From: Gnetum montanum
Lineage: Eukaryota; Streptophyta; Gnetopsida; Gnetales; Gnetaceae
Direction of reading: 5' to 3'
NCBI GenBank assembly: GCA_015680685.1
Contig: MNCI01010388.1
Location: forward strand, 75,000 to 120,945
DNA length: 45,946 nt
The position numbers were made by a program, and so were the translations under genes. Under the pieces are notes generated by a model that was not told where the DNA came from, made no database searches, and saw only the letters and a program-made list of their open reading frames with translations. Position 1 is the stretch's first letter. Every line of letters starts with the position of its first letter. Shown piece after piece: positions 11,707 through 19,436 of this stretch.

Positions 11707-12734
11707 GTGTATTGAGGATTGACCCAAGAGGCACCAAAAAAGAATACAAAACACCACTGCAAATCCATCACCAACATTCTCTCTTTGCACATGATTCAGT
11801 CATGCTAAACCATGCCAAAGAGTGCTTGTGATAATGGGATAAGGCTATGATGAAGAAATAGTCATGAGGGTTAACAATGAATTCCATAGGCTGACATCAT
11901 GGTTACAATATGGCATTAACATCTTGAACAAGCAATAAGTCTTCACTCTTCATGCTTCAAAGTCTTGGTCACTAAGTAATGCATTTGTTGAACCAACACT
12001 TTACTCTAAGGTTTCTTTGGCCATTAGGCTCCTCCCTTTGCATGTTTAGAGTCATTAATTCATCTTCTAATCTTCATTAACCTTTCCAACTTCTTGAAAA
12101 TTTTCTCCTGATTTTTTTTTTTTTTTGGGGGGTGAACCTTCATTGGGTTTCTTTGCTAAGGTCGGGTTTGATTTGGTTTTCCTGCTGAATGAGATATGTG
12201 ACAACTAGCAAACTCAAGGGTTTTTCAATCAAATGAAATTTGTTACACTCAATGGACTTGTGAATGAAGAATAATTAAGGGATGTCATATGGACATAATG
12301 CATGACTACCAGACATATATCATCATTATTACTCAAGGTAAGGAAGGCTATAATTAGTCTACAAGATTGGGTTAAAGGAGAGGTAATGGGATGGAAATGG
12401 AATAAGCACTCTTGACATAGTAGGACAAATTCACCAAATCTCGTGCATTGAGATCATGCAATGACTTGCTACTATGATAAGTTTCACCTTCGCAATGACT
12501 CCAAACTTTATCCTGCAAGCACAACTCTAAGAGAATAAAGAAAAAGAAAAATAAGACATGTTGTTACATGATAATGCATAGGCCATATAAAATGATTAGC
12601 AAACTAGGCTACTATAGGTAACAATTGGTACATCTAAAAGAGATCTACATCAAAGTTTTCCAATCCATTTTGTTGCGCAAAAAGAGGCCATCCAAACTCA
12701 CTTATTGTTGATCATCAATGTCAATTATTGATCT
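11707..12734 (-). other. 3' non-coding region of element C
   Basis: The interval lies between integrase end and PPT. No coding frame or clear tandem repeat was recognised. A T/G run at 12112-12132 is the only low-complexity feature. Confidence 0.4.
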
Positions 12735-12836
12735 TTACAAGCTACATATAGTAAGGCTTTAGATATGAATGACTGACCAGATTGGCCAACTCATTTCCAT
12801 CCATGTTTACTATCCTAAAGGCTCCATTCCATAAGC
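12735..12836 (-). pseudogene. Integrase C-terminal end of element C, left of the F insertion
   Basis: The minus-strand frame reads NGAFRIVNMDGNELANLV, then SYLKPYYM and a stop. The equivalent in B (32783-32870) is NGAFKIVNMDGNNMANLV, then SYLKPYYM and a stop. This is the terminal module of Tat-type integrase. Its upstream part continues on the other side of F at 20512. Confidence 0.75.
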
Positions 12837-12841
12837 ATTAG
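12837..12841. repeat. Target site duplication ATTAG (left copy)
   Basis: ATTAG directly precedes the LTR edge TGATGAG. The identical ATTAG follows the right LTR at 20507-20511. Five bp is the length made by Ty3/gypsy integrases. Confidence 0.9.
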
Positions 12842-13122
12842 TGATGAGTGGCGAGGTACCTCTACACTCAACCATACGAATACGAGCGTACACGCGTGAT
12901 CCGGTCGAACTCTGCAGACTAAATGCCTTAACGCCACAAGAAACACTTGGGGTTAATTGTTCGTTGTCTTCCCAGGCTTGCTTGTATGTGTCACGGTGTA
13001 TGGTTAAGCAAGTCTGAGGTATGTGATTTTTTTGGTATTTTCGGCTTATCTTCTATGCTACCAGGAGAAAGGGTTGAGAAAACTAAACTAACTCTAACTA
13101 AGATCTAAGTCTAAATTAACTA

Positions 13123-13546
13123 GCGTCAGCATCCGTTCCCACTTGCCGGACACACCCTGAACTATGCAACTGCAGCTTACCAAACGCTAATCGTTACTGG
13201 GATCGCCACACGTAACGCAAGTGCTCGAAGTGGTCGTACTGAGGCACCTATTTAGCCTACGTGTGATAAGCAGCCGATTCCTTAGCCAGCCGTACACACC
13301 CGTGGGTGCTCGTAACTAAGTCGTACTTATCACACGATCTAGCCTAGCAATGAGCAGCCGATTCCTCAACTAGCCGTACACATTAGACCCGGGAGTTACC
13401 AAGCGCAGAATCCTGGAATACGCTACTGGGTTACCAAGCATCCAATGCTCGTAATTGAGTCGTACTCATGCATTGCGTCAAGCAGCCGATTCCTTGACTA
13501 GCCGTACACGTCCGTAGACGCTCGTAATCAAGTCGTACTTGAACGC
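13123..13546. repeat. Four tandem stem modules in the transcribed part of the F LTR
   Basis: Constant words: CAGCCGATTC, AGCCGTACAC, GCTCGTAA, TCGTA. Between them lie arms that pair inside each module but differ between modules. Module 0: a 13123-13129 with 13239-13245 (one mismatch), b CCACTT 13139-13144 with AAGTGG 13228-13233. Module 1: a 13260-13270 with 13326-13336 (11 pairs), b CTTAG 13281-13285 with CTAAG 13316-13320, c ACCC with GGGT 13298-13307. Module 2: a GCAATGAG 13347-13354 with 13465-13476 (bulged), b CTCAA 13365-13369 with TTGAG 13455-13459. Module 3: a GCGTCAAG 13475-13482 with CTTGAACGC 13538-13546, b CTTGA 13493-13497 with TCAAG 13528-13532, c GTC with GAC. The same set sits 6595 bases to the right in the other LTR. 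Confidence 0.85.
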
Positions 13547-13783
13547 ACTAGGAAAGCAGAAAAGAAAGCAATAAATGAAACCACGTGCTGCAAGGTTTAT
13601 CCAAACAAGTTCGTCTTTATTGCCGTACACAACTTGGGTTCAGGTTACAAGCTGCTCGAATAAAGAGCCGTTCACTCTAGGACTCCTACTGCGGGCACAT
13701 GGGGAAAAATTCTAACTCTGGAGTGATCAATCTGCCAGAGCTTCGCTACACTAGCCAGGATTGGGAAATGAAGGGAGTGCCGC

Positions 13784-13795
13784 CTCTTATTTATA
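13784..13795 (-). promoter_or_regulatory. TATA box of F 3' LTR
   Basis: Minus strand TATAAATAAGAG. The homologous position in element E (40462-40451) keeps the same 12 bases. It lies about 117 bp inside the LTR start, giving an unusually short U3. Confidence 0.65.
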
Positions 13796-13810
13796 GATAT
13801 GGCGACGGGA

Positions 13811-13887
13811 CGCGATATCGCGTACGCGATATCACAGGGTAAGACGCGATATCGCGTACGCGATATCGCATGGGACGCGATATCGCG
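13811..13887. promoter_or_regulatory. Palindrome array CGCGATATCGCG in U3 (left LTR)
   Basis: Five copies at 13811-13822, 13825-13836 (end degenerate), 13845-13856, 13859-13870 and 13876-13887. Copies 1-2 and 3-4 are separated by only TA (starts 14 bases apart). They lie directly upstream of the TATA box in transcription order, where activator or repressor sites would be expected. A binding function is inferred, not shown. Confidence 0.7.
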
Positions 13888-13912
13888 GCCTAGTGCAAGT
13901 CGCGTCTCATCA

Positions 13913-13922
13913 TACCCCCATG
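13913..13922 (-). other. Polypurine tract of F
   Basis: Minus strand reads CATGGGGGTA directly before the LTR edge TGATGAG. Just upstream is CTCGAGGACGAG (plus 13933-13944), a motif often seen near the 3' end of plant Ty3 elements. The core AGTCATGGGGG recurs three more times in F. Confidence 0.75.
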
Positions 13923-15743
13923 ACTGAATGAAAACTCGTCCTCGAGTTCCTTACAATGATATCAGGTAGGTATGGGATTATTAGGGGAAATGGAACTAAT
14001 GGGATGACATGTGAACGGTCTTTATTACAAGACTTGACAAAAACTGGTGTTCATGACAACATGGGTGAACACCTTATTACAATGACATCAGGCCACAGTT
14101 GGCAGCTGAGAGAAAAGAGGAGAGAGAATAGAAGAGAAGAAGAGAGAAGAGTCTTGTTGCTGCCAACGCCTAGATTGCGCCTTTCGTTGTTCATCTGTAA
14201 GCGCATTATCAACTCCATTCCTTGCATGCTGCTTCAGCGCTGCTCCATTCCAAGTGTCTGCTCCAGATCCATTCCGTTGTTGTATGATTGCCATCTGCAC
14301 ACACAACACAATCATATATTAGCAAGGGTAATTGAATCATTAAGTAAAGCATACCTTGCTTCGGTTTAGGTTCCTTGGCTAAGTTGTGGTATGGCTAATA
14401 TGGATCTGGGAAAATGTAGATGATGACTACCGAAGGTATAGGGGTTAGGAAGAAAAACGAAAAAATCCGGGGCTTAGGATAAAAATCGAAAAATCAGGCC
14501 CCGTACCCCCATGACTAATCGCGAACCTCCGGTAGCGTTAGAATGGAGAGAGAAAAGGAATAGGAATGATAGGTAAAAAGGGACAACTATGGCATCGATA
14601 AAAAGGATGTCATGATGGAAATGAACAAAAATGTTAATTAATTGCAAAATGTTAAGGAAAAGAAGTTAACTAATGTTCCAAATAGGAATGTCAGTGGGTC
14701 CTCCCCAAAGCAGGCTCATGCCCTTAATGCCCTGACAATCCCACATTCAAAGAGTCCGTGGGCTCTGGGAATGTCCTTTGGAACAAGAGTTAAAGTCTTA
14801 ACCGTAAGAATTTACCAAAAAGAAAACAAAGCATCAACCAAAGTATATACAATGATACAACCGGCAATGAGGTGAACAATGGAGAGAAGGATGGGAAGAA
14901 GAGAAGTGGAATGGAATCCCAAGAACAAGGTGGTGTACAGCCCCTTGTGTGTTTCATGATTAATGTGACTTGGCGAATCTCATTCCAACTCTGGCCTCAA
15001 ACCAACCACTTCCAATGACTTCACATCAATGCAGTTGGTTAAATCATCCACTTGGGTAACAAGGATGCAACTTCGAGGAGCCACCACCATTCCGATGAAA
15101 CAACAGAGAGAATGGGAAGCGAGAAGGGCCTTAGTTAGAGGGAACACTTTGGTTCCATAACCAGTGCTTGCAGCCCAAATTTTATTTCGTCTAAGGGGTG
15201 TGCTTTGAATCCTCACTTTTAGCTTTTTAGCTTTTTCTCTTTTTTCTCTTCTTTTTCCATTTTTTTTCCTTTTTGTCTTCTCTTTTTTTTTGTTTTGTGT
15301 TTTTATGCGTGGGGACCACACCATGCAAAGACTTCTTTATTTTTATTGTCTCAGCTTCCGATTATTCGATTACATCAGAACAGTAAGAAAACCCAAGAAG
15401 AAAACATCCAAGCACCCAAGTGAATGACCAACACAAGAGCACCAAGTTCCCTTGAAGTCACACCCTTTTCAAATCCTTGAGTCCTTCCTTAGTTTGAGAA
15501 ATGCCCAGTCACTGGTTCGTTAAAGTTCTTATTGGAAGGGAACTGTACATTTCCAAGCCAAGGGAAACCATAGACTTGATGGATGGATGGATGAAGTGAT
15601 CTCATTGCCTGCCATATCAAAAGAACATACCTTAGTATCAACAATGTAACTTAAAGGTAAAAACCAAACATTAGCAATTAATGAAAAACAGTTCATCCCA
15701 TCGGCCCGAACACTTATTGGGTGACGAATTTACATGATGGATG

Positions 15744-15768
15744 ACACACACACACACACACACACACA
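15744..15768. repeat. (AC)n microsatellite
   Basis: About 12 uninterrupted AC units, inside the 3' non-coding region of F. The equivalent place in E (near 36150) has only short CACACAAAG, so the run expanded in the F branch. Confidence 0.95.
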
Positions 15769-15784
15769 AAAAGATAGAAAAATA

Positions 15785-15925
15785 TAACGATGTTGTAAAA
15801 CAAAAACAAGAAAAGTTAAAGAAATTTGTAAAACAAAAATTAGAAAAGTTAAAGAAATTGTAAAACAAAAATGTGAAAAACAAAAACGTTGTAAAACAAA
15901 AATGTGTAAAACAAAAACTGAAAAA
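15785..15925. repeat. A-rich short tandem repeats after the F gag-protease stop
   Basis: Repeated words GTAAAACAAAAA and GAAAAGTTAAAGAAAT in units of about 30-35 bp. On the element's sense strand this is U-rich RNA just behind the stop codon. Element E retains a shorter version at 36185-36250. Confidence 0.75.
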
Positions 15926-15945
15926 GAACTGAGGGCCCCATATGA

Positions 15946-18900
15946 TTAGCATAGGTGGCCATCTCCCCCATGACTGAGTTGTGAGGGAGAGATCCGAAGT
16001 AGTGAGCGCCTATTTGAATTTCTAAGCAGTGCCCAACTTCTCCCAAATGATGATCTTAGATTCAGGGGTGGAAGTTGGCGACGCTCACGTTCCAATGTGT
16101 CTATGCCACGGTTGTTGGCATGAGTTTCCTCAGTTCGTTCCATGCATATTTGTTTGCCCTTATGAGAAGCTGTCAACCACGGGGTGTCTACTACTTCTTG
16201 TGTGGTTGCTACATACAGGCATCTTTGTTGCAGAGTTTCCTGGGCACACCTGTGACATGGAGACATTTCCTCCGTGTCATCACCCGATGAATCACTGTAT
16301 GTGATGCATGGAACTATCCTCTTCTCGATCTTTCCACATATGTTTATCTTGGAGATTTCCAAGGAAAGATCACGGATCCTAAGGCATGCATCTACTGTGC
16401 TTAGCCATGCCCTTCCCATTATAATTGGGAAGTCCCCTTCGTTGTTGTTAACATCGATCACTAGGAAGTCTGCTGGGTAGGACCAACCACACACAGTGGT
16501 GATAACGTCCTCCACCAAACCCAATGGGATGGCAATGGACTGGTCTGCCAGCTCCAGTTGAATGTTGCTCTTCTTAAGTTGGGGCAGGTTCCAGGCGTGA
16601 TACATCTTTCGCGAAATTAAGTTGACTCCGGAACCTGAGTCAAGAAGAGCTCGATGTGGCGCATTCCCAGCGATCTGCAAATGAATAAAGGGACTCCCAG
16701 GGTCAGTTAGTTTCCTGGGAAGGTGGCCTACCTTGATCCAGTCAGTTACGGTATGTGTTAGCATAACCGTATGCGTTACATTCCCTTGGACTGAAGGGTG
16801 CTCCGAAGTGTTAGTAGTTAGAGGCCTATACATATACCCGTCCGCTTGTTGTTGCGAGAGCCTATCCGGGCTCCTAGTTCTGAAAAAGGGTCTCCTTTTT
16901 GTACAGTTATCGCCAGAACTAGTGTCCGGTTGGATATTTACACTCTGAATATTTACAGATCTCGCGGCGTGACGTTGCTGCGGTTGGGTAGGTAATTCCC
17001 CTTGCATTGTTGGAGCAGGAGGTGTTATGGGAACTACTTGAGGAAAAGGTGCGGGTGGAGTTAGAGGATGGACAGAATGTGGAATGTCTCCCGGAGGAGA
17101 AGGAGTCCTTCTGAAGTACTCCCGAGCGTAGTAGTGACGGCGTGGAGTGTGACTCATAGCGTCACCTGGAGAAACTGGCTGCTGCACATAATAACCATAA
17201 GGATCAGGCTGCCGGTAAGGGTATCGATGTGTTGGCTGTGGCATCCCCCATGACTGTGGGTATTGCCACTGCTGATGTTGCTCGATGGGCTGCGGAGGTG
17301 TTCCACTTGGATAATACGTCAAGGGTTGGTGGAACTGCCTCGGGTTACCTTGTGGATAAGGTAACCTTCTGGGTGTTTGCCGTTGATTAAGTCTTGGATT
17401 TAATGCATACACCCCAGACTCCTGCAGATGTGAGATAATTGGACAACATCCCTTAGGATGGTCATAATAGCAGACCTCACATCCACCGTCATTGTCTGAA
17501 TCAGAATTTTCAGCCTCATCGGAGTTAGAGATTTTTCCCTTACCCTTGTTATGTGCAGGGTTAAAGTTTCTCCGCTTGTCTTTGCTTTTATCACTACTTT
17601 GCTCATCCTTAGACTCTTCTACAATTTTCAGGACTGTTTCTATTCGTGAGTCTAAGGAATCCCACATTTGGTCTACCTTAGCCGATACCTCCGTTGTTAA
17701 CTTTTGGATCGGCACAGTTTTCCTGTTCACCAACTCTTCGAGTGGTGACTCATCCTCCTCATCACAGAATTTCACTCCCTTCTTACGAAGGGAGGGATCA
17801 CGGTTGTATTCCTCCGCACTTTCTCTTTTCCGTAGCTCACCCTCTTCTTGCGCTACTTGTTCCAACAATACTTCAACTTCATGGGCTCTTAGTTGGGAGA
17901 GTCTCCCTTGGGCGTAAGTCCCAAGAGTTCTTCTCGTTTCATTTCGTAGCCCATCCACGAGGTGGCGAAGTTGATCCCGCTTAGCGTACCCATGGCCCGG
18001 GCAACGATGTAGCAATGTGTAGTAACGGGCCATGGCAGCATCCAAGGATTCATGAGCTCCTTGTTTCCAGCCTTGGATCTGCTTACGCAAGTTAGACACT
18101 CTGGAGTACGTTTGATATTTGTTGTTGAACAATTCAAGCATCGTACTCCACCTCCTGATGGTTTCCGGTTCTAAGGACCGGTACCAGCTTTCTGCTTCTT
18201 TAGTGAGTGTCCTTGGGAACAACTTGAGTTTCTGCCACTCATTGTCTATGTTCTGCAAGGCACAGGCATCGTGGAATGCCTGTAAATGATGTTGAGGATC
18301 AGCGTTGTATCCCCCTTCAAAACGTGGGATATTATTTATATCCAAACGCTTGATCCTACTGTCTTTTAAATGCCTTGTGGGAATCCTAACTGCCTCTCTA
18401 ATATCAAGCATACTTCGGGTTGCGAATAGGGGTTCGTCATGATCATCTCTTTCATGACGTCTGTGATGTCTACGTTGTGGTTCCCTATTCTCCCTACGTC
18501 CTTGCCCTTGTCCTAACTCCTCTCGACCTTCCTGTCGAGGCATTTCATCTCTTTTACCTTTACTCTCCGCGTTATGCTCATGGTGGCTGCGCCCAGATGT
18601 GGAAGGAGAGGGTGAATGATGTGATGAAGGGGAAGAAGAAGGGGATCCATCACCATGGTGATGTTTCTTGCCTTCTCTTCGGCTGCTTCGGCCCCGATCG
18701 TTGTGACGATCAACGAGTCCGTCATTAGTGCGAGTGATTGTTCCTGCCGTGAACAGCTGGTGCTCACGGGGATCAGAGCCTGGAATATGTATCGTTGATC
18801 TAAGGCCCTGATGCCTAACCTCTTCACTAGAGTGAGGAGGAGGAACATCATTTTCTAAGAAACCCGTTGTGAGGGGTTCCTCGTCTCCTATTTCACTAAT

Positions 18901-19290
18901 GACGTGGGAAACCTTGCCCTTCAGTAGTGAATGTTGGCTCTCCTGCCTTGCATCCCGAATACGTTGGGCTTTTGTGGGACGATAATCCCTCAGAGTGTAA
19001 TCATCCGCAACGTATTCAGTAATCAGCTCTTGCATGCCATACCGTACCAAGGCACGGAAAAGCATGTTGGGAGCAGATCGATCTGGGGGTAACACGATGT
19101 TACCTTGCATGTCTCTCCACCGCAGTTGCTCATCTTGATGGAAAACAAAGGTAAAATCCGGCACATACTCATCGGGATGAGTATATGTGACCTTAGATTG
19201 TTGAGGACATGGTTGATCTCGGTTATGCGTATGATGCTGACTTTCTCCTGTATTGTCCTTAGGTGAGTTGATTTCGTGAGAAGAAGCCAT
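15946..19290 (-). CDS. Gag-protease polyprotein of element F (1114 codons)
   Basis: Forms the virus-like particle and processes itself; acts in the cytoplasm. The ATG at 19290 lies 128 bases past the PBS and matches start context in A and E. Domains: residues about 37-113, an N-terminal module (HPDEYVPDFTFVFHQDEQLRW) kept in E; about 170-285, low-complexity Ser/Arg/His/Glu; about 320-480, the Ty3-type gag core (NNIPRFEGGYN, then AESWYRSL, HLVDGL and YAQGRLSQL); about 603, one zinc knuckle CEVCYYDHPKGCC, spacing CX2CX3HX4C; 650-790, Pro/Gln/Tyr-rich linker; about 860-985, retropepsin with LLDSGSGVNL (catalytic DSG) and IIMGRAWL. The last 125 residues have no recognised domain and no RT. There are no internal stops or frameshifts. 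Family assignment to Ty3 gag and aspartic protease is firm; Athila-like is likely. Confidence 0.93.
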   Translation of the reverse strand: MASSHEINSPKDNTGESQHHTHNRDQPCPQQSKVTYTHPDEYVPDFTFVFHQDEQLRWRDMQGNIVLPPDRSAPNMLFRALVRYGMQELITEYVADDYTLRDYRPTKAQRIRDARQESQHSLLKGKVSHVISEIGDEEPLTTGFLENDVPPPHSSEEVRHQGLRSTIHIPGSDPREHQLFTAGTITRTNDGLVDRHNDRGRSSRREGKKHHHGDGSPSSSPSSHHSPSPSTSGRSHHEHNAESKGKRDEMPRQEGREELGQGQGRRENREPQRRHHRRHERDDHDEPLFATRSMLDIREAVRIPTRHLKDSRIKRLDINNIPRFEGGYNADPQHHLQAFHDACALQNIDNEWQKLKLFPRTLTKEAESWYRSLEPETIRRWSTMLELFNNKYQTYSRVSNLRKQIQGWKQGAHESLDAAMARYYTLLHRCPGHGYAKRDQLRHLVDGLRNETRRTLGTYAQGRLSQLRAHEVEVLLEQVAQEEGELRKRESAEEYNRDPSLRKKGVKFCDEEDESPLEELVNRKTVPIQKLTTEVSAKVDQMWDSLDSRIETVLKIVEESKDEQSSDKSKDKRRNFNPAHNKGKGKISNSDEAENSDSDNDGGCEVCYYDHPKGCCPIISHLQESGVYALNPRLNQRQTPRRLPYPQGNPRQFHQPLTYYPSGTPPQPIEQHQQWQYPQSWGMPQPTHRYPYRQPDPYGYYVQQPVSPGDAMSHTPRRHYYAREYFRRTPSPPGDIPHSVHPLTPPAPFPQVVPITPPAPTMQGELPTQPQQRHAARSVNIQSVNIQPDTSSGDNCTKRRPFFRTRSPDRLSQQQADGYMYRPLTTNTSEHPSVQGNVTHTVMLTHTVTDWIKVGHLPRKLTDPGSPFIHLQIAGNAPHRALLDSGSGVNLISRKMYHAWNLPQLKKSNIQLELADQSIAIPLGLVEDVITTVCGWSYPADFLVIDVNNNEGDFPIIMGRAWLSTVDACLRIRDLSLEISKINICGKIEKRIVPCITYSDSSGDDTEEMSPCHRCAQETLQQRCLYVATTQEVVDTPWLTASHKGKQICMERTEETHANNRGIDTLERERRQLPPLNLRSSFGRSWALLRNSNRRSLLRISPSQLSHGGDGHLC

Positions 19291-19417
19291 TTCTATTGGT
19301 GTGCTAATTTCACCGTTATTTATTGTTCTTGATTAACTGATTAACCCTAAGGTTCGTTTTAAGCTCACAACGATGTGAGTGATATCCCTTATGTTAAATT
19401 GGCGAAAAAACACTTAG
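19291..19417 (-). other. Untranslated leader between PBS and gag of F
   Basis: 127 bases without a recognisable feature. With the R-U5 part of the LTR, the RNA leader before gag would be about 1050 nt, very long for such an element. Confidence 0.5.
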
Positions 19418-19435
19418 TCCCCGGCAACGGCGCCA
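19418..19435 (-). other. Primer binding site, tRNA-Asp
   Basis: Plus strand reads TCCCCGGCAACGGCGCCA, the 3' end of plant tRNA-Asp including CCA, so the RNA is fully complementary over 18 nt. It is one base from the LTR edge. Priming by tRNA-Asp is typical of Athila-type elements. The homologous sites in E and A are decayed versions. Confidence 0.9.
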
Positions 19436-19436
19436 A

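Larger units (their letters stand above)
12842..13912 (-). repeat. 3' LTR of element F
   Basis: 1071 bp, edges TGATGAGTGG and CGTCTCATCA on plus. In transcription order (minus strand): a short U3 of about 117 bp with five CGCGATATC palindromes, the TATA box at 13795-13784, then more than 900 bp of R-U5 with four stem modules (13123-13546). It is nearly identical to the right LTR except in U3. Confidence 0.92.
13923..15945 (-). other. 3' non-coding region of F (2 kb, no pol)
   Basis: No domain was found on either strand. Local low-complexity stretches include purine-rich 14105-14155 and a T-rich block 15225-15300. A second PPT-like core lies at 14506-14516. From about 14600 to 15945 the sequence is collinear with element E (35041-36290), for example GTGGGTCCTCCCCAAAGCAG at 14695 and 35157, so this part was in the family before either copy inserted. 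Open frames such as 14642-14875 on plus show no family signature and are not kept in E. Confidence 0.7.

Noticed and set aside
13260-13546. CRISPR-like repeats in the F LTR
   Set aside because: Constant and variable words alternate, but spacers are paired arms of stems, lengths are unequal, and the context is a eukaryotic LTR.
13956-14369. 137-codon frame on plus in the F 3' region
   Set aside because: Arg/Glu repeats from a purine-rich tract, opposite strand to the element, no signature; the matching part of E is missing, so it cannot be tested.
15671-15952. Phe-rich frame on minus just after F gag-protease
   Set aside because: It translates the U-rich tandem repeats and the AC run; not a credible protein.
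17492-17917. 141-codon frame on plus opposite the F gag
   Set aside because: It is antisense to the gag core/knuckle region with Ser/Leu-rich composition typical of a shadow frame.
19418-19435. tRNA-Asp gene fragment
   Set aside because: Only the 3' 18 bases are present and they lie at the LTR edge; it is the primer binding site.
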